Shown: positions 1 to 6,156, counted from the stretch's first letter. The stretch is 8,886 bases of DNA from a bacterium (GCA_021780545.1 JAJXYP010000063.1:1-8886); one strand, 5' to 3'. The notes: generated by a model from the sequence alone, not told the origin. Translations and numbers: made by a program.

Positions 1-553
1 TAAATCGAAAGGGAACGGCATCGATCCCTTGGTCCTCGCCGACACCTATGGCGCGGACGCCCTGCGGATGGCGCTCATCGTCGGCGCGGCGCCGGGCAAT
101 GACGTGAAATTCGATGAGCAACGCGTAAAAGGATATCGCAACTTTGCGACGAAGCTCTGGAACATCGCGCGGTTTATCAAGCTCAACGCAGCAGAGGCGG
201 AGCCGTTGACCATGGCGGCATCCGAACCGGAACGCGATGCGCACCGCGCCTATCGATCAGAATTTGCGACGCTCAAAGCGGACGTTTCCGCCCATATCGA
301 CGCCCGCGATCTCCACCTCGCCGCAGAAAAAACCTACCACTACATCTGGCATACGCTCGCGGATAAAATCATCGAAGCGGAAAAGCCGGCGCTCCGCGAC
401 GGATCACCCCGGGAAAAAGCCGCGGCGGTGCGGATTCTCGAGGAGCTGCTCCTCGGATCGCTCAAACTTTTGCATCCTTTCATGCCGTTCATCACGGAAG
501 AAATCCACCAGATTTTCAGGCCCGGGAAGATGCTGATGGTGGAGCGCTGGTAA
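1..553 (+). CDS. valS: Valyl-tRNA synthetase, C-terminal part (5' end outside window)
   Basis: Class I aminoacyl-tRNA synthetase that charges tRNA-Val with valine in the cytoplasm. The window opens inside the gene: the frame starting at base 2 reads KSKGNGIDPL, the second half of the KMSKS catalytic loop, followed by the ValRS-typical YGADALR and APGNDVKFDEQRVKGYRNF blocks and KLWNIARF. The last recognisable piece of the helical anticodon-binding domain is HPFMPFITEEIHQ, and the protein ends about two dozen residues later at MVERW and a TAA stop (551-553). 183 residues are visible. Bacterial ValRS normally continues for roughly 70-100 residues into a C-terminal tRNA-binding coiled coil, which is absent here. 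The gene is the only one on the plus strand, and its last 38 bases overlap the 3' end of the convergent PAP2 gene. Identity as ValRS rather than IleRS or LeuRS rests on the APGND...FDE..V.GYRNF signature. Confidence 0.95.
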   Translation, partial: KSKGNGIDPLVLADTYGADALRMALIVGAAPGNDVKFDEQRVKGYRNFATKLWNIARFIKLNAAEAEPLTMAASEPERDAHRAYRSEFATLKADVSAHIDARDLHLAAEKTYHYIWHTLADKIIEAEKPALRDGSPREKAAAVRILEELLLGSLKLLHPFMPFITEEIHQIFRPGKMLMVERW

Positions 554-1076
554 GCCCGTTTCGAAAATCACGCAGCAGCCACCGGACAAACACACCGGAT
601 GCGATGCCGATCGCCGCGCCGCCCAGAATGTCATACGGCCAGTGCACGCCGGCGTAAATCCGCGCGATACCCATGAGGGCCGTGAGCAGCAAAAACCACC
701 AGCCCCAGCGGCGATCGGTAAACCAGATCGTCATTGCCAGCGCGAAAAACCAGGCCATATGGCCCGACGGGAAGGAAGAACCCGATTCGCCGATAAGCGG
801 CGCAAAACCGTAGAACACGAACGGTCGCGGATGGAAATAAAAATAATGGATGGCGGTCGTCACAATGCCGCGCGAAAGAATGACGGCGAGCGCGCCTTCC
901 GCAAAAAGGTAAAATCTCCGGCGCGCGGTCTCCTGATAAAAAACGAGCACCAGAAACGCGGCTGCCAGAAAATACGGCAGCCACGCGGCGAAAAATATGC
1001 CAAGCACGTCGACCAGCGGATTCGCACCGGCAAACCGATGAATCGCGCCGAAAACCGCCTGATTCAAGGCGACCAT
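516..1076 (-). CDS. PAP2-family membrane phosphatase (possible undecaprenyl-diphosphate phosphatase)
   Basis: Integral-membrane phosphatase of the PAP2 superfamily (PgpB/BcrC-like), 186 residues. The three superfamily motifs are in order: motif 1 around residues 77-85 (H, six residues, then RP), motif 2 PSGH at 103-106, and motif 3 R139-x5-H145-x3-D149, with H145 the expected nucleophile. Motif 1 has His77 where Lys is usual, and motif 3 has Ala138 before the Arg where Ser is usual. About five or six hydrophobic segments (roughly 20-45, 58-80, 106-118, 125-140, 148-167) suggest a small polytopic protein without a cleaved signal. BcrC-type members hydrolyse undecaprenyl diphosphate for cell-wall lipid recycling; that substrate is an inference, and phosphatidate or phosphatidylglycerophosphate are alternatives. 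The ATG lies 7 bases after the rpsR stop with no Shine-Dalgarno sequence, so it is probably the last gene of the secE-nusG-rpsR unit. It ends with TGA inside the convergent valS gene. Confidence 0.9.
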   Translation of the reverse strand: MVALNQAVFGAIHRFAGANPLVDVLGIFFAAWLPYFLAAAFLVLVFYQETARRRFYLFAEGALAVILSRGIVTTAIHYFYFHPRPFVFYGFAPLIGESGSSFPSGHMAWFFALAMTIWFTDRRWGWWFLLLTALMGIARIYAGVHWPYDILGGAAIGIASGVFVRWLLRDFRNGLTSAPPSASSRA

Positions 1077-1083
1077 GCGAAAA

Positions 1084-1284
1084 TTATTTTCTCACGTACG
1101 GCAGGAGCGCCATGAAGCGAGCCCGTTTTATCGCTTCGGCGAGCTTCCGCTGATGCTTGGCGCAAACGTGCGTATGCCGGGGATCGATGATTTTCGCCTG
1201 GCTCGAAACAAACCGGCGCAAAAGATCGACCTCCTTGTAATCGATGTTCTTCAGATTCTGCGAGCAGAAAAAGCACTGTTGCAT
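1084..1284 (-). CDS. rpsR: 30S ribosomal protein S18, short form
   Basis: Small-subunit ribosomal protein that binds 16S rRNA in the platform next to S6. The 66 residues match the S18 core from end to end: [16 protein letters not shown], then [16 protein letters not shown], then MALLPYV. The N-terminal arm is minimal, with only three residues before the first Cys, so it is shorter than the roughly 75 residues of many S18 proteins. Cys4, Cys7, Cys41 and His44 form a CxxC...CxxH set that could bind zinc, as in the C+ forms of S18; zinc binding is inferred. The gene follows nusG by 12 bases and precedes the PAP2 gene by 7, so it is very likely cotranscribed with both. In most bacteria rpsR sits with rpsF and ssb, neither of which is present here. 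The start is ATG with no Shine-Dalgarno motif. Confidence 0.97.
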   Translation of the reverse strand: MQQCFFCSQNLKNIDYKEVDLLRRFVSSQAKIIDPRHTHVCAKHQRKLAEAIKRARFMALLPYVRK

Positions 1285-1296
1285 GTTTATTTTCGG

Positions 1297-1866
1297 TTAT
1301 AATTTCTTGACTTGGAGGGAATCGAGCTCCACGGCGGTATCGCGGCCGAATATGGGAACCAGCACTTTGATGCTGCCTTTTTCCCGATTCACCTCGGCCA
1401 CCTTGCCGTCATACTCCTTAAACGGCCCGTCGGTTATTTTTACCAGATCACCGATCTCCAAGTCAATGGTCATCTTGGTCTCGTCGGCTCCGCTCCGGGC
1501 AAGCAGCGAATCGACCTCTTCCTTCGAAAGCGGCGTTGGCGTCGTATTATCCGGACCAACAAAACCCGTAACCCGGGGCGTATTGCGAACGACATACCAG
1601 GAATCTTCGGTAAGCACCATTTCGACCAACACGTAACCGGGATAAATTTTCTCCTCGATCGTCTGGCGCTTCCCGCCCTTCACGCGGATCATCTTCTCCT
1701 TCGGAACCAGAATGTTAAATATCTTGTCGCCCATCGTGAGCGATTCGACGCGCTGCTTCAGATACCGGGCAACCGCCTCTTCATAGCCCGAATAGGTCTG
1801 CACCGCATACCATTGTCGGATCCCCTTTTGTTCGTGTTGCGCGCCGGAGCGCGGAAATGCTGGCAT
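1297..1866 (-). CDS. nusG: Transcription termination/antitermination factor NusG
   Basis: Elongation factor that binds the RNA polymerase clamp, suppresses pausing and links polymerase to Rho or to ribosomal protein S10. 189 residues. The NGN domain runs from about residue 18 (QWYAVQTYSGYE) to 120 and contains KIYPGYVLVEM and the RNTPRVTGFVG block. The KOW domain spans about 138-189 (GDLVKITDGPFKEYDG, then EVNREKGSIKVLVPIFGR). About 17 residues precede the conserved core and look unstructured. No better in-frame start is visible, so ATG at 1866 is kept with some doubt about the true N-terminus. The start lies 20 bases after the secE stop without a Shine-Dalgarno sequence. secE-nusG is the usual bacterial pair, but here nusG is followed by rpsR rather than rplK-rplA. 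Probably transcribed from the promoter upstream of secE. Confidence 0.97.
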   Translation of the reverse strand: MPAFPRSGAQHEQKGIRQWYAVQTYSGYEEAVARYLKQRVESLTMGDKIFNILVPKEKMIRVKGGKRQTIEEKIYPGYVLVEMVLTEDSWYVVRNTPRVTGFVGPDNTTPTPLSKEEVDSLLARSGADETKMTIDLEIGDLVKITDGPFKEYDGKVAEVNREKGSIKVLVPIFGRDTAVELDSLQVKKL

Positions 1867-1886
1867 GATCGAGTAGTAATAGAATG

Positions 1887-2075
1887 TTAACGCAAAACAA
1901 AGCTTTTGATAAGGTTTGAGAACAGCCAGTCAAAAAATCCCAAAAAAAGCGCCAAACCGAGCGCGATCGCAATAACGATGACCGTAAGACGAATCGCCTC
2001 CGCGCGTGAAGGCCAGTTCACATGCCGGAATTCCGTCCGGGCCTCTTCAAAAAACCGTTTGATGCGGGTCCACAT
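1887..2075 (-). CDS. secE: Protein translocase subunit SecE
   Basis: Small essential subunit that clamps SecY in the SecYEG inner-membrane channel. 62 residues, the compact single-span form typical of most bacteria outside the gamma-proteobacteria. An amphipathic N-terminal helix (about 1-18) with the conserved E..TEFRHVNWPSRAEA stretch comes first, followed by one hydrophobic transmembrane segment at about 28-50 and a short tail ending FVLR. Identity is supported by the WPSR motif, the length and the position directly upstream of nusG. It is the first gene of a proposed secE-nusG-rpsR-PAP2 transcript. A good promoter-like sequence sits just upstream, giving a predicted leader of only about a dozen bases with no clear Shine-Dalgarno motif. 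The gap to gyrB is 81 bases. Confidence 0.95.
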   Translation of the reverse strand: MWTRIKRFFEEARTEFRHVNWPSRAEAIRLTVIVIAIALGLALFLGFFDWLFSNLIKSFVLR

Positions 2076-2095
2076 AGGATTGACTCAATTTTGAG

Positions 2096-2124
2096 ATTGT
2101 AGCAGATTGCAGAAAAAAGCGCAA
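2096..2124 (-). promoter_or_regulatory. Candidate sigma-70 promoter for secE-nusG-rpsR-PAP2
   Basis: Read on the minus strand, a TACAAT -10 element (2096-2101) preceded by TGC gives an extended -10. It lies 17 bases from a TTGCGC -35-like element (2119-2124, three of six consensus bases). The predicted transcription start near 2089 leaves a leader of about 13 bases before the secE ATG. The spacing and the extended -10 make this the most plausible start of the downstream unit. The assignment is from sequence only. Confidence 0.6.
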
Positions 2125-2143
2125 CGGCGGGATAAGGCGCCGC
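2113..2143 (-). terminator. Weak candidate intrinsic terminator after gyrB
   Basis: On the minus strand, GCGGCG (2138-2143) can pair with CGCCGT (2124-2129; five Watson-Crick pairs and one G-U) around an 8-base loop. A run of six T residues (2113-2118) follows after a 5-base spacer. The stem is short and the spacer to the T run is longer than ideal. The T run lies inside the spacer of the proposed secE promoter, so termination of gyrB transcripts and initiation of secE would be tightly packed. It may only be partly effective. Confidence 0.3.
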
Positions 2144-2156
2144 AACCCAAATCCGA

Positions 2157-4229
2157 TTAAGCCACCAAATCGAGATTCTTCACGTTTGCGGCGTTCGCCT
2201 GAATGAAGTTTTTGCGCGGTTCGACGGCGTCGCCCATCAGGACATCGAATAATTTATCCGCTTTTTCGGCATCCTCGATCAGCACCTGCTTCATGATGCG
2301 ATTCTCCGGATTCATTGTCGTTTCCCAAAGCTGTTCCGCATTCATCTCGCCGAGACCCTTGTAACGCTGGACATTCGGCATCCGGCGGTTGCCGATGCCG
2401 TCTCCTTCCGCCTCTCCATCGGCGGTATCGCCGTCGGAAAGCTCTCCTTCCGTCGCTTCGGACGCCGCAATCACCGCTTTTTTCCGGCCGGCGGTGGATT
2501 TGGCAGCCGGAGCCGACTTCTGCATTTCGGCAATAATGGCGTCGCGCTCGGCGTCGGAAAACGCATACCGGACGGACTTGCCAAGCTGGATCCGAAAAAG
2601 CGGCGGTTGGGCGATATATATATAACCGCCCTCAACCACTTTCGTAAAGTAGCGATAGAAAAGGGTGAGGAGGAGCGTCCGGATATGGGCACCGTCAACG
2701 TCCGCATCGGTCATAATGACGATTTTATGATAGCGGAGCTTGTCGATATTGAACTCTTCGCCGATGGCGGTGCCGATGGCGACGACGAGCGCCCGCACCT
2801 CCGCGTTCGCAAGCATTTTGTCGAGCCGCGCCCGTTCGACGTTCAGAATCTTGCCGCGCAACGGAAGCACCGCCTGCGTCTGGCGGTTCCTCCCCTGTTT
2901 TGTGGTGCCGCCGGCCGAATCGCCCTCGACGATGAAAAGCTCGGAAACCGACGCGTCCTTCGAAATACAGTCGGCCAGTTTGCCGGGCAACGTAAGGCCC
3001 TCGAACGCCCCTTTCCGGAGCACTGTTTCGCGGGCTGCCTTCGCCGCGAGGCGCGCTTTTGCCGACAGGATTACTTTCGCAATAATGGCTTTCGCTTCCT
3101 GCGGATGCTTTTCCAGAAACTCTTTGAGCGACTCGTTGATCACCGCCTCGGTCGCCGTGCGCGCTTCCGGATTGCCAAGCTTTGCCTTGGTCTGGCCCTC
3201 GAACTGCGGCTCGCGCAGCCGGACCGACAGCACGAGAATCAGGCCTTCACGCACATCATCAGCATTCAGGTTTTCTTCCTTCTCCTTCAGATACCCCTCT
3301 GCGCGCGCGTAAGCGTTGAGCGTCCGGGTGAGCGCGGAACGGAAACCGGTGAGATGCATGCCGCCCTCGGGCGTATAGATGTTGTTCGCGAATGTCATTT
3401 CATGCATGCGAGTGTCGTCGACGTACACGAAAGCACACTCGATGTCGAGCTTTTCATGCTCTTTTTCCACGTAAAAGATGTCCTCATGCAGGCGGTTCTT
3501 CCCGAGCGCGAGGAATTTCACGAACGAAAGAAGTCCCCCTTCGAAATAGAATCCGTGGAATGAAGGCACTTTCGGCCGGCGGTCGATGATGTTCACCCGG
3601 ACGCCCTTCGTGAGATATGCCTGCTGGCGCAGATGGTCGAGAATCGTTTTTTCATTGAACTCGAGTTCAGAAAAAATCTGCGTGTCCGGCTGAAACGTCA
3701 CGCGCGTGCCATGGCGTTTCGACGGGCCGGCTTTCTTTACTTTGTACTTCGGAACGCCGCGGACGTATTCCTGAACAAAGAACCCGCCATCGCGCTCCAC
3801 TTCAACCTTCAGCGACGACGAGAGCGCGTTCACGACCGAAACGCCGACGCCATGAAGACCGCCGGATACTTTGTACGAATCGCCGCCGAACTTTCCGCCG
3901 GCGTGGAGCGTCGTCATGACGGTTTCAAGCGCCGACTTCTTCGTCTGCGCATGAAGGTCGACCGGGATGCCGCGGCCGTCATCCGTAACACTCACCGCGT
4001 CGCCCGGCAGGATTTCGACGGTAACGTTCTTGGCGTAACCCGCCATCGCTTCGTCGATCGAGTTGTCGACAACCTCCCAGATTAGATGGTGGAGGCCGGC
4101 CGTACCCGTCGAACCGATGTACATGCCGGGCCGCTTGCGGACCGGCTCCAGACCTTCGAGAACGTAAATATCCTTCGCTCCGTACGACGCGCTGCCCTTG
4201 TTTTTTGAATCTTTTTGCTCGTTTGCCAT
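2157..4229 (-). CDS. gyrB: DNA gyrase subunit B
   Basis: ATPase subunit of type IIA topoisomerase that, with GyrA, introduces negative supercoils. 690 residues, within the range of GyrB proteins lacking the large proteobacterial insert. The GHKL ATPase domain carries EVVDNSIDEA at 52-61 (Glu52 the likely general base, Asn56 Mg-binding), DDGRGIPV at 83-90 and the lid GLHGVGVSVVNALS at 124-137. The transducer domain runs to about 400. The TOPRIM domain has EGDSAGG (435-441), PLRGKILNVE (456-465) and the metal-binding DADVDG (508-513). The C-terminal KGLGEMNAEQLWETTM block (from 624) carries QLWETTM, which favours GyrB over ParE. Between about 571 and 616 there is an Ala/Lys then acidic Glu/Asp/Gly-rich low-complexity insertion. 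gyrA is not in the window. A candidate promoter lies directly before the ATG. No Shine-Dalgarno is present. Confidence 0.97.
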   Translation of the reverse strand: MANEQKDSKNKGSASYGAKDIYVLEGLEPVRKRPGMYIGSTGTAGLHHLIWEVVDNSIDEAMAGYAKNVTVEILPGDAVSVTDDGRGIPVDLHAQTKKSALETVMTTLHAGGKFGGDSYKVSGGLHGVGVSVVNALSSSLKVEVERDGGFFVQEYVRGVPKYKVKKAGPSKRHGTRVTFQPDTQIFSELEFNEKTILDHLRQQAYLTKGVRVNIIDRRPKVPSFHGFYFEGGLLSFVKFLALGKNRLHEDIFYVEKEHEKLDIECAFVYVDDTRMHEMTFANNIYTPEGGMHLTGFRSALTRTLNAYARAEGYLKEKEENLNADDVREGLILVLSVRLREPQFEGQTKAKLGNPEARTATEAVINESLKEFLEKHPQEAKAIIAKVILSAKARLAAKAARETVLRKGAFEGLTLPGKLADCISKDASVSELFIVEGDSAGGTTKQGRNRQTQAVLPLRGKILNVERARLDKMLANAEVRALVVAIGTAIGEEFNIDKLRYHKIVIMTDADVDGAHIRTLLLTLFYRYFTKVVEGGYIYIAQPPLFRIQLGKSVRYAFSDAERDAIIAEMQKSAPAAKSTAGRKKAVIAASEATEGELSDGDTADGEAEGDGIGNRRMPNVQRYKGLGEMNAEQLWETTMNPENRIMKQVLIEDAEKADKLFDVLMGDAVEPRKNFIQANAANVKNLDLVA

Positions 4230-4235
4230 AGGGCT

Positions 4236-4264
4236 ATTTTATCATATTTTTAGGGGGAAATGAA
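4236..4264 (-). promoter_or_regulatory. Candidate promoter directly upstream of gyrB
   Basis: The minus strand shows a TAAAAT -10-like element (4236-4241) 17 bases from TTCATT (4259-4264, three of six matches to the -35 consensus). An overlapping alternative -10, TATGAT, lies at 4241-4246 without a good -35. With the first choice, transcription would begin at or within a few bases of the gyrB ATG at 4229, giving a leaderless or nearly leaderless mRNA. The region is clearly A/T-rich compared with its surroundings. The match is modest. Confidence 0.4.
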
Positions 4265-4305
4265 GCTCTTGCGCTGAAAAGGTCGGTAGCCCGTTTTTGT
4301 CTTTA

Positions 4306-6144
4306 TTAAGGCTGGATCTTATGCGCGAGATGAGGATATGCACTCCTCAGCTTCATTCGTTCCGCGGAAGCGAGGCCGCTGAGGTAAAGACCTCCGCCGA
4401 TCGATTGCGGGAGTATGAGGCCTTCCGCGGAAGCGAGGCCGCTGAGGTAAAGACCTCCGCCGATCGATTGCGGGAGGGTGAGGCCTTTGGCGGAAACGAG
4501 GCTCTTGAGGCCAAGATATCCGCCGATCGATTGCGGGAGTATGAGGCCTTCCGCGGAAGCGAGGCCGCTGAGGTTAAGACCTCCGCCGATCGATTGCGGG
4601 AGAATGAGGCCTTCCGCGGAAGCGAGGCGGTTGAGGTAAAGACCTCCGCCGATCGATTGCGGGAGTATGAGGCCTTCCGCGGAAGCGAGGCCGCTGAGGT
4701 TAAGATATCCGTAATGAAACGCGATGTTTCCCGTGAGAGCCTCGTCCTCCGTTATGCTGACACGCTCAGGCGGAACGCCGATAGCGAACGAGATATCGTC
4801 TCGCGGATTGCGATGCTGCTTTATCTCGTCGATGCGCGGATCGCTCTCATAGCCCGAACGCTGAATGGGTCTTTCGATTTCATAGAGAAAGCGCAGATCT
4901 TCCCTGTCCAATGCCTCGTTCTGCAGGTACTTGAAGTGGATGAGCGCCAGCTTCTTCATATCTGCCATGGTGCTCTGCCATTTCTCGCCGCCGGGCAGCG
5001 TTGCGAGCTTTTCTTCAACGACCGGCGTAATGTAGCTGTCCAGGTGCTGTTTGGCCTCCACGCTGGAGAGAATGCCGCGCACTTCGGTGATACCCTGTGC
5101 TTTTGCGTCAACGATGCAGGCGCGGGGAATGTCGTTTTTGCCGTCGGCGTCTTCGGAATAATATATGTAGATATCGGCGTGGGAGAGATACCCCTCGGCA
5201 TAGCCATCGCCCGCGATGTACCATTTGGTGTTGAAGCCCTGCAGAGTTTTGGTGAGGTCGCCGGCGGGAGTGCCCTTGGGGAAGCAGCGCCATTCTCCCT
5301 TCGTGATAATCAGGCGCTCGGTCGGCAGGCGCAAGGTATTGACATGCTCCAGGGCAAAAGCATAGAGCTTGCCGAAGTTCTCGCTTTCGAGGATCTTGCG
5401 GAACTGGGCCTGCCGGATCGGATCGGAGAGCAGAAGGCGCGAAGGATCGCCTTTGCGTTTCCGCAGCGTTTCATCAAAAACCAAAGCCAGCGCCTGTTGG
5501 TCGAGCTCGGGAAACGAGGCGGCGGTATGCTCGGTCCGCTTGTTGAATGTTTTGCGCTCTTCGTTAAAACCGCCCAATTTGAGCATTTCAGCAAACGCCC
5601 AATAGCGGAAAGCGGCCGGAGCGTTCCTGGCCTCCTCGCTGGTCAGGTAATCCAACCATGCTGATATACGAGCCTTCTGGTCCATGATAACCATGGATTT
5701 GATCCGTTGGCGCTCTTTATCCGGCACCTCATAGGCGCCGAAGTCCTGTCCATAAACCTGCTTGAACTGGGCCGTTACCTCCTGCTTTATCTCTTCGTTT
5801 TTTAAAACGCTGAGATCATAACCGCGGGTTTCGGCAAAGTTGCCCAAAAGGATGCCCTTGATGTATTCGTCGGAAATGTTTTCCGGCTTGATGACGAACT
5901 GCGGATACAGGGATGCCTCGAGAAACAGCTTTCCCCGTTCGCCGGTTTCAGGGTCAATGCGTCCGGCTACCCGCTCAAGGCGTTCCAAATACGCAAAGAT
6001 CTGCTTCTCGGGTCCTCGGGAACCCCCGGAACCCCCTCCTTTAGCAAGGCGTTCCTCCTTTTTGCCCGATTTCTCAGCCGCTTTGCGGAATTCCTCTTTC
6101 GGCCAGTATCTCTCCCTGAGAAAATCCCCTTCGAAGCTTTCCAT
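4306..6144 (-). CDS. Uncharacterised CPR-type protein with C-terminal leucine-rich solenoid repeats
   Basis: 612 residues, function unknown, with no signal peptide or transmembrane segment, so probably cytoplasmic. Residues 1-45 are charged and end in a Gly/Ser-rich linker. Residues about 48-280 are a mostly helical region (YWAFAEML at 181-188, FPELDQQALALVFDE at 211-225, FGKLYAFAL at 257-265). Residues about 280-375 form a compact alpha/beta segment with LQGFNTKWYIAG, ADIYIYYSEDADGK, IPRACI and ITEVRGI, followed by LDSYITPVVEEKL. From memory, these blocks match a recurrent family of hypothetical proteins in Parcubacteria genomes, where the core motif usually reads GWCTAG; here it is KWYIAG. 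Residues 481-606 are five complete and one degenerate 21-residue unit built on LxLSGLASAEGL plus LPQSIGGG, a leucine-rich solenoid-type repeat likely to mediate binding. The ATG is 12 bases after the rpoD stop, so cotranscription with rpoD is likely. Leucine codon choice (more CTG/TTG) looks different from rpoD and parB. Confidence 0.85.
   Translation of the reverse strand: MESFEGDFLRERYWPKEEFRKAAEKSGKKEERLAKGGGSGGSRGPEKQIFAYLERLERVAGRIDPETGERGKLFLEASLYPQFVIKPENISDEYIKGILLGNFAETRGYDLSVLKNEEIKQEVTAQFKQVYGQDFGAYEVPDKERQRIKSMVIMDQKARISAWLDYLTSEEARNAPAAFRYWAFAEMLKLGGFNEERKTFNKRTEHTAASFPELDQQALALVFDETLRKRKGDPSRLLLSDPIRQAQFRKILESENFGKLYAFALEHVNTLRLPTERLIITKGEWRCFPKGTPAGDLTKTLQGFNTKWYIAGDGYAEGYLSHADIYIYYSEDADGKNDIPRACIVDAKAQGITEVRGILSSVEAKQHLDSYITPVVEEKLATLPGGEKWQSTMADMKKLALIHFKYLQNEALDREDLRFLYEIERPIQRSGYESDPRIDEIKQHRNPRDDISFAIGVPPERVSITEDEALTGNIAFHYGYLNLSGLASAEGLILPQSIGGGLYLNRLASAEGLILPQSIGGGLNLSGLASAEGLILPQSIGGYLGLKSLVSAKGLTLPQSIGGGLYLSGLASAEGLILPQSIGGGLYLSGLASAERMKLRSAYPHLAHKIQP
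4360..4711. repeat. Tandem array of 63-bp direct repeats, five full copies plus one partial
   Basis: Copies begin at 4360, 4423, 4486, 4549, 4612 and 4675, all exactly 63 bp apart. The sixth is cut off at about 4711, where the sequence changes to unique DNA. On the plus strand each starts with TTCCGCGGAAGCGAGG (TTTGGCGGAAACGAGG in the third) and contains CCGCCGATCGATTGCGGGAG. Copies 1, 2, 4 and 5 differ from one another at only about two to four positions. Copy 3 (4486-4548) differs from copy 1 at about ten, and copy 6 shares the ATATCC variant with copy 3. The period encodes 21 amino acids of the overlapping gene, so gain or loss of a copy keeps the frame. There are no unique spacers, which excludes a CRISPR array. 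Confidence 0.95.
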
Positions 6145-6156
6145 GAAACCATAGTG

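Noticed and set aside
1866..1915. A different start for nusG downstream, to remove the unmatched N-terminal 17 residues.
   Set aside because: No in-frame ATG, GTG or TTG with a better context lies before the conserved WYAVQTYSGYE core, so the upstream ATG was kept. An ATG near 1810 is in another frame.
2607..3563. Plus-strand open frame of 318 codons inside gyrB.
   Set aside because: It lies entirely antisense to the highly conserved GyrB coding sequence and shows no recognisable motif; a G+C-rich shadow frame.
4231..4292. Inverted repeat GGGCTA (4231-4236) / TAGCCC (4287-4292) flanking the gyrB promoter region.
   Set aside because: Only 6 bp arms separated by 50 bases; likely by chance, with no U-tract and no second matching site.
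4360..4711. Possible CRISPR array because of regular direct repeats.
   Set aside because: The whole 63-bp unit repeats with no unique spacers, it lies in frame inside a coding sequence, and no cas gene is near.
4297..5664. Plus-strand open frame of 455 codons with its own tandem repeats, opposite the repeat protein.
   Set aside because: It is fully antisense to a gene with recognisable family blocks. The 63-bp period keeps any frame free of stops open through the array, so its length is explained without coding. It has no recognisable domain.
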